From the NCBI GenBank assembly GCA_963742305.1, contig CAVULN010000023.1:1-64000 (forward strand): a stretch of DNA of 64,000 nucleotides, given 5' to 3'. How positions within the stretch are numbered: the stretch's first letter is position 1; each line of letters starts with the position of its first letter. The notes below the pieces were generated by a model that was not told the DNA's origin, did no database searches, and was given only the letters and a program-made list of their open reading frames with translations. This stretch comes from Roseiarcus sp963742305 (GTDB taxonomy: Bacteria; Pseudomonadota; Alphaproteobacteria; Rhizobiales; Beijerinckiaceae). Below, in pieces: positions 8,328-16,425 of the stretch. A program made the translations under genes and the position numbers.

Positions 8328-10076
8328 CCGAGGCGCGGCGCCGCTGGTATCCGCTCGTCGGCGACGAGCCGGCGGCGCGCGCCAGCGCGGTCATGAGGAC
8401 GCTGAAAACCTCAGGACCGATCGACCCGCTCTCCGGGCCAAAGCTGGCGCTTGGGGGACGCGTGGTCACGATGGATGACACATTCACGGTGAAGGACGAC
8501 GCCATCCTCTACGTCGACCGTGGCTCGATCGTCGCTGTTCAGGATCGCGCTAGGCTTGCGCCCGCCGGCTTCGAGAAAGTTGCTCCGGTCGATACAGGCG
8601 CCACGCTCTTTCCAGGCCTGATCGAACTCCACAATCACCTCAGCTACAACGCGCTCCCCATCTGGAGCCCGGTGCCGAAGCTCTTCCAGGATCGCGGCCA
8701 ATGGCCTGGCCACCCCGACTACCGCAAGCTCATCAGCGGTCCGATGACGGTGGTGGGCGAGTATCGCGACGCGCAGGGCAAGCCGTCGTTGCTGGCGCCG
8801 CTGGTCCGCTACGTCGAGTGCAAGTGCCTGCTCGGCGGCGTGACGACGAGTCAGGGGATCATGCTGAGCAGCAACGCTGGCGTACAGCGTTTCTATCGGG
8901 GGATCGTTCGCAACGTCGAACAAACCGACGATCCCGACCTGAGCGAAGCGCACGGGCGCATCGCTGACGTCGAGGCGAAGGACGCGCGCGCTTTCCTGGC
9001 GCGATTGAACAAGGAGCGCGGCTGCCTCCTCCTTCATCTCAGCGAGGGAGTTCAACTCGACAGCCCGCCGGCATTTCCTCGCGCTCGAAGTGGCGCCGGG
9101 CGAATGGGCGATCAACGACCGGTTCTGCGGTATCCACTCTGCGGGCCTGCTGCCCGAGGATTTCACCGTTTTGGCCGGGCATGGCGGCGCGATGGTCTGG
9201 TCGCCGCTCAGCAACCTTTTGCTCTACGGGGCGACCGCGCATGTCGAAGCGGCCCGTCGGGCCAAGACGCCGATTGGATTGGGCAGCGACTGGTCGCCCT
9301 CGGGCAGCAAGAACCTATTGGGCGAGCTCAAAGTGGCGTGGCTCTGCTCGCAACACATGCTTCAGGGACTGTTCAGCGCGCGTGACCTTGTCGCGATGGC
9401 GACACGAGACGCCGCAGCCATCATCAAATGGCAGAAAGCCCTCGGCACGCTGGAGGCCGGCAAGCGCGCCGATCTCGTCGCGATCGAGGGGAAAGAGGGC
9501 GATCCGTACGAGGCGTTGATCAAGGCGAAAGAGACTTCGATCCGCCTGGTGATGATCAATGGCGTCGCGCGTTATGGCGTCCCCGATCTGATGGCGGCGC
9601 TCGGCGCCAAGGGCGAGACGATCAGCGTTGGAGGAAGCAAGCGCCAATTGTTCCTCAAACAGGCGACCGGCGATCCGGACGTCGCCAACGTGTCGCTGAG
9701 CTCGGCCAAACGGACCCTGCGGACGGCGTTTCACAATCTGCCCAAGCTTGCCAAGGAATTGGAAAAGCCGAAGCCGAAGACAGCGGCCCGCGCGGCTCTG
9801 GATGCGCCGGAGCCTGTGGTCTGGTCGCTCTCATTGGACGAGATTCAGCCGACCGGGGTCGATCTGCGGCCACGCTTGCCGTTCAACGGGCCCCGCGATT
9901 TCACCGGACCGAAGATTATTTCGCCCAAGGCCGCCGCGCCGCCGCTCTCAACGATTCTAAAGCCCATCGCGCTCGATCCGCTCACTGTGGCCGACGATCC
10001 CGATTTTCTAAAGAAGATTGCGAGCGAGCCCAACGTGCCAGACGCCGTCCGCGCTGGTCTCGCAACGCTCTACTGA
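8324..10076 (+). pseudogene. Amidohydrolase superfamily enzyme, one frame break
   Basis: The TIM-barrel amidohydrolase signature is clear. ALGGRVVTMDD marks the N-terminal beta-sandwich. FPGLIELHNHLSYN carries the HxH metal ligands, LLLHLSEG the next histidine region, and GLGSDWSPSGSKNLLGE the late aspartate. KALGTLEAGKRADLVAI closes the barrel. A one-base insertion near 9045 interrupts the frame; it resumes as EFNSTARRHFLALEV. The overall length is a multiple of three plus one, consistent with one extra base. Relatives include cytosine/guanine deaminases and chlorohydrolases, so a nucleobase-like substrate is possible, notably given coupling to a base-excision glycosylase. About 150 C-terminal residues past the barrel (from SVGGSKRQLF) are unassigned. 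Confidence 0.65.
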
Positions 10077-10081
10077 GCAGC

Positions 10082-10186
10082 TCAGGCGGCGATCCGGGCC
10101 TCGGCGGCGACTGCCTCCGAATCCCTCGGATCGTCGGCCGCCATGCCGGTTTCTTCGAGGAATTCGTGCCTCGCCGGCGCCTCGCC
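10082..10186 (-). pseudogene. NUDIX box remnant
   Basis: On the minus strand the words ARHEFLEETGMAADDP followed shortly by EARIAA and a stop reproduce the second half of a NUDIX box (REFLEETGM in the intact gene at 6.9 kb). No start, fold context or N-terminal half is visible nearby. It looks like the leftover of a second NUDIX gene or of a partial duplication. Confidence 0.35.
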
Positions 10187-10249
10187 CCTTGCCTATCTCA
10201 AGCTGCGCGGCGATTCCTCGAAAGGATCGGCGGAGCAGGGACGGAGCGC

Positions 10250-11022
10250 ATGGACAATCTGGAAACGACGCTGACCCTCATCGGGGGGCCGACGGTTCTC
10301 ATCGAGCTCGAGGGGTTGAACTCGTGACCGATCCCACCTTCGATCCGCCGGGCGACTACCAGGGGACTGTGCTTTTGAGGAAGACCGCGGGTCCGGCGCT
10401 GTCGGCCGAAGCTGTCGGCGCCGTCGACGCCGTGCTGCTCAGCCACGACCAGCATTTCGACAATCTCGACCATAGCGGGCGGGCGCTTCTCGACCGGGCG
10501 AAGACCACGTTCACGACGGCCGCGGGCGCGGCGCGGCTCAAGGGGAACAGCAAGGCTCTCGCGCCCTTCGAGACGGCGACGATCGAGGGCGCGAATGGCG
10601 CGAAGCTCCTGGTGACCGGAGCGCCGGCGCGGCATGGGCCGGCCGGAGTCGAACCCCTGACCGGCGACGTGATCGGCTTCCTCGTCGGCCGGCGCGAGCC
10701 GGGCGACGCGATCTACGTGACCGGCGACACCGTCTGGTACGATGGGACGGCGGAAGTCGCGCGCCGGTACAAGCCTAAACTGGTCATCGCCTTCGCCGGC
10801 TCCGCCGAGACGCGCGCGCGCTTTCACCTGACCATGGACGCAAACGACGTGATCGAGACCGCGCATGCTTTTCCGGGCGCGACAATCGTCGGCGTGCACA
10901 ATCACGGCTGGGAGCATTTCAAGGAGAGCGCCGCCGATCTTGAGCAAGCCTTCGCGGCGCTCAGGATCCCGGAGCGGCTATCGAAGCTCGAGGAGGGCAA
11001 GCCGGCGCGGTTCGCTGTGTGA
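10250..11022 (+). pseudogene. MBL-fold metallo-hydrolase (UlaG-like), one frame break
   Basis: The protein begins MDNLETTLTLIGGPTVLIE at an ATG (10250) preceded by AGGGACGGAG. A one-base loss near 10315 then shifts the frame; the continuation starts VTDPTFDPPGDYQG. The metal-binding loop is degenerate, LLSHDQHFDNLDHSG in place of HxHxDH. Downstream are IYVTGDTVWYDG and VGVHNHGWEHFKES. The architecture is that of metal-dependent hydrolases of the lactamase_B_2/UlaG group, a broad family with unknown substrates. It shares orientation with the amidohydrolase gene but is separated by about 170 bases containing a NUDIX remnant. Confidence 0.6.
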
Positions 11023-11034
11023 TGAGCGTTTGTA

Positions 11035-11055
11035 GCCGCGGTCGGTGACCGCGGC
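11035..11055. repeat. REP-like palindrome (TGTAG + CGCGGTC/GACCGCG), copy 1
   Basis: GCCGCGGTC GGT GACCGCGGC is a perfect nine-pair palindrome preceded by TGTAG. A close relative, GACGCGGTC AGC GACCGCGTC, sits at 53034-53054, also next to TGTAG/CTACA. Both are intergenic, as expected of a repetitive extragenic palindrome family. Confidence 0.55.
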
Positions 11056-11105
11056 CAAGCCGCTGCAGGCGGGATCAGCGACCCGGCCTGCAACCCTCAC
11101 CCCGG

Positions 11106-11128
11106 CCCCTCTCCCCGAGGGAGAGGGG
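11106..11128. terminator. Bidirectional terminator hairpin between convergent genes
   Basis: CCCCTCTCCC CGA GGGAGAGGGG is a ten-pair hairpin two bases from the stop of the decarboxylase gene and 84 bases past the MBL gene, which converge here. The surrounding CCCTCACCCCGGCCCCT wording is a widespread proteobacterial intergenic repeat. There is no T run, so termination is inferred from position. Confidence 0.5.
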
Positions 11129-11130
11129 AG

Positions 11131-12261
11131 TCAGATCACATAGGACTTGAGCGGCGGGAAGCCGTTGAAGCCGACCGAGGAATAGGTCGTCGTATAGGCG
11201 CCCGTTCCCTCGATCATGACCTTGGCGCCGATTTCGAGCGAGATCGGCAGAGGGTAGGGCGCCTTCTCGTAGAGGACGTCGACCGAGTTGCAGCTTGGGC
11301 CCGCGATGACGCACGGACCAAGCGGGCCATCGTCGAAAGCCGTACGGATCGGATAGCGGATCATCTCGTCGGTCGTCTCGGCAAGGCCGTTGAACTTGCC
11401 GATGTCGAGATAGACCCAGCGGGTCTTGTCGGTCTCCGACTTTCTCGAGATCAGCACCACCTCGGCCTCGATCACTCCGGCCGAGCCGACCAGCCCGCGG
11501 CCGGGCTCGATGATCGTCTCCGGAATCCGGTTGCCGAAATGCCGGCGCAAGGACCGGAAGATGGCTTGCCCATAGGTCTTGGTCGCGGGCACGTCCTTCA
11601 GATAGCGGGTTGGAAAGCCGCCGCCGAGATTGATCATGGCGAGCTGGATTCCGCGCTCGGCGAGGTCACGGAAGATCGCGGCCGATGTCTTCAGGGCCTT
11701 GTCCCACATGCGCGGGTTCGGCTGCTGCGAGCCGACATGAAACGAGAGGCCGTGGGCGACAAGCCCGAGCGCATGCGCGCGCTCGAGCACCTTTGCCGCC
11801 ATGTCCGGCGCGCAGCCGAACTTGCGCGACAGCGGCCATTCCGCGCCCGCGCCGTCGGAGAGGATCCGGCAGAACACTTTCGCCCCCGGCGCCGAGCGGG
11901 CGATCTTCTCCACTTCCGCTACGCAATCGACGGCGAACAGGCGGATCCCCAGCGCATGAGCCCGGCCGACGTCCTTTTCCTTCTTGATCGTGTTGCCGAA
12001 GCTGATGCGGTCGGGCGTCGCGCCCGCGGCCAGGGCCTGCTCGATTTCGGTCACGGACGCGGTGTCGAAGCACGAGCCCAGGCCGGCAAGCAGACGCAGA
12101 ATCTCCGGCGCCGGATTGGCCTTGACGGCGTAGAACACCCGCGTGTCAGGCAGGGCGCTGGCGAAGCTGAAATAGTTCTCGCGCACGACCTCGAGATCGA
12201 CGACGAGTCGAGGCCCATCTTCGCGGTTGGCCGCGAGAAACTCCCTGATGCGGTCCGTCAT
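11131..12261 (-). CDS. Ornithine/lysine decarboxylase, PLP fold type III
   Basis: The protein (about 376 residues) decarboxylates ornithine to putrescine, the first step of polyamine synthesis. VFYAVKANPAPEIL contains the PLP-binding lysine. Further family motifs are GLSFHVGSQ, INLGGGFPTRY, IIEPGRGLVGSAG (phosphate binding) and PSCNSVDVLY, the catalytic cysteine loop from the neighbouring subunit. I chose MTDRIREFLAANRED at 12261; an in-frame MPLMTD at 12270 is equally possible. A long structured leader precedes it. Downstream it converges with the MBL gene across a hairpin. Confidence 0.88.
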   Translation of the reverse strand: MTDRIREFLAANREDGPRLVVDLEVVRENYFSFASALPDTRVFYAVKANPAPEILRLLAGLGSCFDTASVTEIEQALAAGATPDRISFGNTIKKEKDVGRAHALGIRLFAVDCVAEVEKIARSAPGAKVFCRILSDGAGAEWPLSRKFGCAPDMAAKVLERAHALGLVAHGLSFHVGSQQPNPRMWDKALKTSAAIFRDLAERGIQLAMINLGGGFPTRYLKDVPATKTYGQAIFRSLRRHFGNRIPETIIEPGRGLVGSAGVIEAEVVLISRKSETDKTRWVYLDIGKFNGLAETTDEMIRYPIRTAFDDGPLGPCVIAGPSCNSVDVLYEKAPYPLPISLEIGAKVMIEGTGAYTTTYSSVGFNGFPPLKSYVI

Positions 12262-12660
12262 GAGCGGCATCCCCCCAAGCACGCGGGTTTCCCCCGCGCC
12301 TGGAAACATGAAGGATTCGCCGGCGATGCGGCTCTTCGCCCCGCGCGTTGGAGACGCGGAATGCGGAGCCGTTGACCCGCCGACAAAGACCGCTTTCGCG
12401 AATCCGCCTGCGGCCTGGAGGGGCCGTCGACGGACCGCACGAAGCGGTCAGCTGCTGCGCCGTGGCCAGGACACGATTCAAGGCCGGAAAGCCTCAAGCG
12501 GTCAGGGCCATCGTTTGGACGAGGAAAGTCCCGTCCGCACGCCCGGCAAGATAGACAAGCCTCTTTGGGCGCCGGCCTTTGGAGGGCCGGCAGAGACCAA
12601 AAAAGCCCGGTCCGTCGTTGCTTCAAGCCGCGTCCCCCGTTGGGCGGGGTTCGCCGGTTC
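12262..12660 (-). ncRNA. Candidate structured 5' leader of the decarboxylase (speF-motif-like)
   Basis: No convincing protein gene exists here, yet the minus strand has compact hairpins: GCCGGCC/GGCCGGC at 12571-12591 and GGACG/CGTCC at 12517-12536. The plus-strand run AGAGACCAAAAAAG beside the first reads CTTTTTTGGTCTCT on the transcript. A conserved RNA, the speF motif, is known upstream of ornithine decarboxylase genes in Rhizobiales, and position and size fit it. I am inferring from context and hairpins and have not matched a consensus. Confidence 0.35.
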
Positions 12661-12902
12661 GCCTCCGGCTGCCGGTCTTTTCAGGGGCGGTTGACTGGCC
12701 TCTTGTCCAGGTCCCCGCCGACCGGCACGCAACCACAGGCACGTGCGTATTGGGCAGGTCCGATATTTGGGCGAATCGCGCCCAAGCGCAAGGGCTTTCT
12801 TGCGCGGCGCGCCCAACAAATTTGCGCAAAGCGTAATGACCCGGCTGATGCCAGGATGATTGCGAAGCGGGGAGGGTGCGAGCGAACTGGGGCCGGGCCG
12901 GC
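12661..12902. other. Intergenic spacer between decarboxylase leader and iron operon
   Basis: No gene is recognised. Several GC hairpin-forming words occur (for example TTGGGCG ... CGCCCAA around 12769-12786). Short open frames here have no homology or ribosome sites. Confidence 0.3.
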
Positions 12903-12938
12903 GAATAGAATTGAAATGATTCTAAATTGAAATCATTC
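12903..12938 (+). promoter_or_regulatory. Iron-responsive operator candidate upstream of the FTR1 operon
   Basis: An AT-rich island contains the direct repeat AATTGAAAT(G/C)ATT twice at 16-base spacing, the dyad TAGAAT-N7-ATTCTA, and one exact TTTAGAA half of an Irr box (minus strand). It is not a perfect iron control element like that at 1192. The position before an iron-uptake operon makes Irr-, RirA- or Fur-type control likely. Confidence 0.4.
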
Positions 12939-13032
12939 CGATTTGCCCCGTCTATGTTTGGAGAAGAGGGGCGAGGTGTTACAACCCCGACTGCATTCCG
13001 CAGTCCTCGTATCCATAGGCCTGCGGGGCATC

Positions 13033-13992
13033 ATGACAATCGGGTGGGGGCGGCGCTCCGGCGCTTGCATGTTCGCGTGCGTTTCGCTGCTTGCGGCAGG
13101 ATGTGGAGGAAGCATTTCAGTGGCCGACGCGCAAACGGCCGGCTCTGTCACCTCCGGGGTCACGTTGCCGAGCCTTGGAAAGGCGACGACGCCAGATCCG
13201 TATCATGAGCTCGAGACGAAATACATTTTCGGGTTCACCGAGGGCGCCGACATTGGCGCCGAGGGCGAAAGAGCAGTCGAGCTTGAGACCACGACAGAGC
13301 TTGGCCTTCGCACTGGGACGTACGGCATCGTCGAGCAGGAGCTCGAGTTCGAGGGCGTTCCTTCGCAATACTGGGGCTATGAGCTCAGTGCGCATGGGCT
13401 CGGCTTCACCGTCAACAATGTCGACGGACTGAACGACGCCCATGGGTTCAACTTCAGCGGACTCTCGGCGGAGTTTCGTTATCTGGTGATCGGCCGCGGA
13501 CCGGGCTCGCCAGTTGGGTTCACACTGGTCGCCGAGCCGGAATGGGCGCGCATCGACGACGGCGGGCAGTCTATCACCGACCTGAATCTCACGCTGAAGG
13601 CGGTCCTCGATACGGAACTCATTCCCAACCGGCTCTATGCGGCGACAAACGTCATCTATAACCCTGGATATGCTCAGTCGCCCGGAGAGGCCTGGGAACG
13701 CTCTTCGGAATACGGGCTCACCGGCGCGCTCGCCTATCGCTTCGCCCCGAAAGTGACGCTCGGCGGGGAGATCGAATACTACGCCGCCTATGATGGCCTC
13801 GGCATTCAGTCGTTCCAGGGCCAGGCGCTCTATCTTGGTCCGACGCTCCACATTCAGTTCAACGGACGCATGATGCTCGCGGCGGCATGGTCGACGCAGA
13901 TCGGCGGCCATGCTGCGGGCGAAAATTTTGGCCTTGATCTGACGAACTTCCCGCAGCAGCGCGGCAACCTGAAGTTCGAAGTCGAGTTCTAG
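13033..13992 (+). CDS. Predicted outer-membrane beta-barrel protein of the iron operon
   Basis: The likely start is the ATG at 13033. The signal region is GACMFACVSLLAAGCGGSIS, which could be cut by signal peptidase I or, through LAAGC, lipidated. The rest is alternating aromatic/polar strands (YIFGFTEGADIG, RLYAATNVIYNPGY, VTLGGEIEYYAAYDG, RMMLAAAWSTQIGG) ending in FEVEF, the C-terminal phenylalanine expected of a BAM substrate. I recognise no named family. The cupredoxin gene follows after 22 bases and the FTR1 gene after that, so it may deliver iron or a chelate to the periplasm, or sense envelope status; this is inference. Confidence 0.6.
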   Translation: MTIGWGRRSGACMFACVSLLAAGCGGSISVADAQTAGSVTSGVTLPSLGKATTPDPYHELETKYIFGFTEGADIGAEGERAVELETTTELGLRTGTYGIVEQELEFEGVPSQYWGYELSAHGLGFTVNNVDGLNDAHGFNFSGLSAEFRYLVIGRGPGSPVGFTLVAEPEWARIDDGGQSITDLNLTLKAVLDTELIPNRLYAATNVIYNPGYAQSPGEAWERSSEYGLTGALAYRFAPKVTLGGEIEYYAAYDGLGIQSFQGQALYLGPTLHIQFNGRMMLAAAWSTQIGGHAAGENFGLDLTNFPQQRGNLKFEVEF

Positions 13993-14014
13993 CCGAGGCA
14001 CGGGAGAGCAGAAA

Positions 14015-14365
14015 GTGACAAACATGCGCATCGTTTCGATGGTCGGTCTCGGCCTGGCGATCGCTGTCGGGATTGGCGCGCCTCTCGCGGTTGCCGAGGA
14101 TTCCGCGAAGGTGAGCGTGACGCTCAAGGACCACAAATTCTCCCCGGCCGAGCCGAGCGCGCCAGCGGGCAAGCCGATCACCATCGAGGTGTCCAACCTC
14201 GACCCCACCCCTTCCGAATTCGAGAGCAAGACCCTGCGGGTGGAAAAGGTCGTCCCGGCCGGCGGGAAGGCCTCGGTCCAGGTGCGTCCCCTGAAAGCCG
14301 GGCGCTATCGCTTCTACGACGACTACCACGAGGACACGACCGAGGGCTTCCTGGTGGTCAAGTGA
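14015..14365 (+). CDS. Periplasmic cupredoxin-domain protein partner of FTR1
   Basis: A signal peptide (MVGLGLAIAVGIGAPLAVAE) precedes a single cupredoxin-like domain: VTLKDHKFSPAEPSAPAGKP, ITIEVSNLDPTPSEFES and KAGRYRFYDDYHEDTTEGF. The type-1 copper Cys-His-Met set is not evident. Instead acidic and His residues (DDYHEDT) cluster, as in the EfeO N-terminal domain that works with EfeU/FTR1 permeases. The role is probably periplasmic ferrous iron binding or oxidation and hand-over to the permease. The start may be the GTG at 14015 or the ATG at 14024. Confidence 0.75.
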   Translation: MTNMRIVSMVGLGLAIAVGIGAPLAVAEDSAKVSVTLKDHKFSPAEPSAPAGKPITIEVSNLDPTPSEFESKTLRVEKVVPAGGKASVQVRPLKAGRYRFYDDYHEDTTEGFLVVK

Positions 14366-14406
14366 ACGCCCGCAGTTCGATGATGGACCTTGTTTAGAGA
14401 ACCGCG

Positions 14407-15288
14407 ATGCTCGGCGCGCTCATCATCGTCTTTCGCGAGGTCATCGAGGCCGGGCTGATCGTCGGCATCGTGCTCGCGGTAACGCGGGGGCTTCCTCGCA
14501 GCCGGCTCGCCATCGGGGCGGGCGTCCTGGCGGGGCTGATCGGCGCGACGCTCGTGGCCGCCTTTGCCGGCGCGATCGGCGAAGCCCTGGCGGGGATCGG
14601 CCAGGAAGTCTTCAACGCCACGATCCTCATCATCGCCGTCGTGATGCTGACCTGGCACAACGTCTGGATGGCGAGCCATGGCCGCGAGCTCGCAGCCGAC
14701 GTCAAGCGGGTCGGCGAAGCGGTGCGGTCGGGCTCGCAATCGGTCTTCGCGCTCGGAGTGGTCTGCGCCGTCGCGGTGATGCGCGAAGGCTCGGAGGTTG
14801 CGCTCTTCATGTACGGCCTGGTCGCGGCCGGAGGATCCACCGCCGGCGAACTCGTCATCGGCTCTCTGCTCGGGCTCGGCGCGGGCGTCGGCGTGACCGC
14901 GCTCACCTATTTCGGCCTGGCGGCGATCCCGCAGCGGCGTCTGTTCGCGGTCACCACGGCGCTCATTAGCCTGCTCGCCGCGGGCCTCGCGGCCCAAGCG
15001 GTGCTGTTCCTGGAGCAGGCCGGCATCCTGACCATGCTGAGCCAGACCGCGTGGAACACATCCGCGATCCTTTCCGATACGAGCCTCATCGGGCGCGTGC
15101 TGCACACGCTGATCGGCTATTCCGACCAGCCATCGGTGCTCCAGGTTGTCGTTTACGCGGCGACGCTCGCGGTCATCGCCGTTCTCATCCGGACGGTCGG
15201 CTCGCGCCGGCCAACGCCCGTCAACGCGCGGCGCGCCCCGACAGGGCGAGCGGAAACCGCGCGAACCTCCGTCGCCGATCCCGGGTGA
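14407..15288 (+). CDS. FTR1-family high-affinity iron permease
   Basis: The 293-residue multi-span protein carries both REXXE iron-binding motifs: REVIEAGL in the first helix and REGSEVALF in the fourth. Seven hydrophobic segments can be drawn. FTR1 permeases import ferric iron across the inner membrane, usually together with a periplasmic oxidase or cupredoxin, which here is the gene 42 bases upstream. The C-terminus after the last helix is a basic, low-complexity tail. With the beta-barrel gene this forms a three-gene iron uptake operon behind an AT-rich operator. Confidence 0.9.
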   Translation: MLGALIIVFREVIEAGLIVGIVLAVTRGLPRSRLAIGAGVLAGLIGATLVAAFAGAIGEALAGIGQEVFNATILIIAVVMLTWHNVWMASHGRELAADVKRVGEAVRSGSQSVFALGVVCAVAVMREGSEVALFMYGLVAAGGSTAGELVIGSLLGLGAGVGVTALTYFGLAAIPQRRLFAVTTALISLLAAGLAAQAVLFLEQAGILTMLSQTAWNTSAILSDTSLIGRVLHTLIGYSDQPSVLQVVVYAATLAVIAVLIRTVGSRRPTPVNARRAPTGRAETARTSVADPG

Positions 15289-15415
15289 CAGGCGGTCCAG
15301 CCGGGTGTAAATTCGGTTGGTTGGCCGGCGCGAGATTTCGCGACGTTAAAGTCCTCCTGGGCGAACGCCCGAATCTCGCTTACCCAACGCGGACGAGACG
15401 AAGGAGGACGTGCCC

Positions 15416-16402
15416 ATGACTTCCGCTTTCCACGTCTATTTCGGACCGGAGGCCTTCGCCCAGACCCTGCGAGTGCGACGTATCGGCGCGGACGATTGCA
15501 TCCTTTCGCTCAGGGAAGGGCTCGACGATTTCCTCTCGATGCCCACCTATCCGATTTTTGTCGGCCTGTTCTACGCCGTGGCGGGGATCGCGCTCTTCGC
15601 CATGACGTCATTGGACAGCGCGCTGCATCTGGCCTTTCCGCTCGCCGCCGGCTTTGCGATCATTGGGCCGTTCGTCGCTATCGGCCTCTACGAGATGAGC
15701 CGGCGGCGCGAACGCGGGCTCGCCGTCAGAGGGCGCGACGCCTTCACCGTCCTTCGCTCGCCGGCGCTCCCGTCGATTCTCGGCTTCGGCCTCTTGCTGC
15801 TTGCGATCTTCGCCGCCTGGATCTTCGCCGCCGAACTGATCTATGTCTGGCTCTACGGCCCCAATCCGCCGGCCGCCGCAATTTCCTTCCTTCACGACGT
15901 TCTGACCAGCGGCCGCGGGTGGACGCTGATCGTCGTCGGCGTCCTGGTCGGCTTCTGCTTCGCCGCGCTTTCGCTTGCGATCAGCGTCGTGTCGTTCCCG
16001 CTTATGCTCGATCGTGACGTCGGTCTCGTGCCCGCGCTCGAGACTTCGCTCAGGCTGACGCGCGCCAATCCGGGCGCGGTCGCGCTTTGGGGCCTGATCG
16101 TCGCCGCGGCGCTCGTTCTCGGCTCGATTCCCCTGTTCTTCGGCCTCGCCGTCGCGCTGCCGGTGCTCGGCCATGCGACATGGCGCTTCTATCGGAGGGC
16201 GATCGAGCGCGACCCCGCTCATGAGCTGCCGATCGAAACTCCCCTGCACCCCGACGTCACGAGGAACCCGGTCATGCAGCTCGTCTGGACTTTCCTCGAT
16301 GCTCTCGTCGCCCTTCGGGAAGGAAAGGAGCCCATCGATCGCAACGGGTCGAACGGCGAGACGAAAGCGGGCGCGACGGAAGCGCGAGGCAGGACCCTCT
16401 AA
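15416..16402 (+). CDS. DUF2189 inner-membrane protein
   Basis: The 328-residue protein has six hydrophobic spans after a soluble N-terminus (VRRIGADDCILSLREGLDDF). The words MPTYPIFVGLFYAVAGIALF, IIGPFVAIGLYEMSRRRERG and SFPLMLDRDVG are diagnostic of the DUF2189 family of alphaproteobacteria. AAGGAGG precedes the ATG at 15416. The function is unknown; it is often near respiratory genes. Here it stands alone, converging with tolB after 23 bases. Confidence 0.8.
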   Translation: MTSAFHVYFGPEAFAQTLRVRRIGADDCILSLREGLDDFLSMPTYPIFVGLFYAVAGIALFAMTSLDSALHLAFPLAAGFAIIGPFVAIGLYEMSRRRERGLAVRGRDAFTVLRSPALPSILGFGLLLLAIFAAWIFAAELIYVWLYGPNPPAAAISFLHDVLTSGRGWTLIVVGVLVGFCFAALSLAISVVSFPLMLDRDVGLVPALETSLRLTRANPGAVALWGLIVAAALVLGSIPLFFGLAVALPVLGHATWRFYRRAIERDPAHELPIETPLHPDVTRNPVMQLVWTFLDALVALREGKEPIDRNGSNGETKAGATEARGRTL

Positions 16403-16425
16403 GACCGCCGGCGAGCTTAAAGGCG

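Noticed and set aside
12510..12560. GAGGAAAGTCC word suggesting RNase P RNA
   Set aside because: Only the short P4-like word fits; the remaining conserved RNase P elements are absent at the required distances.
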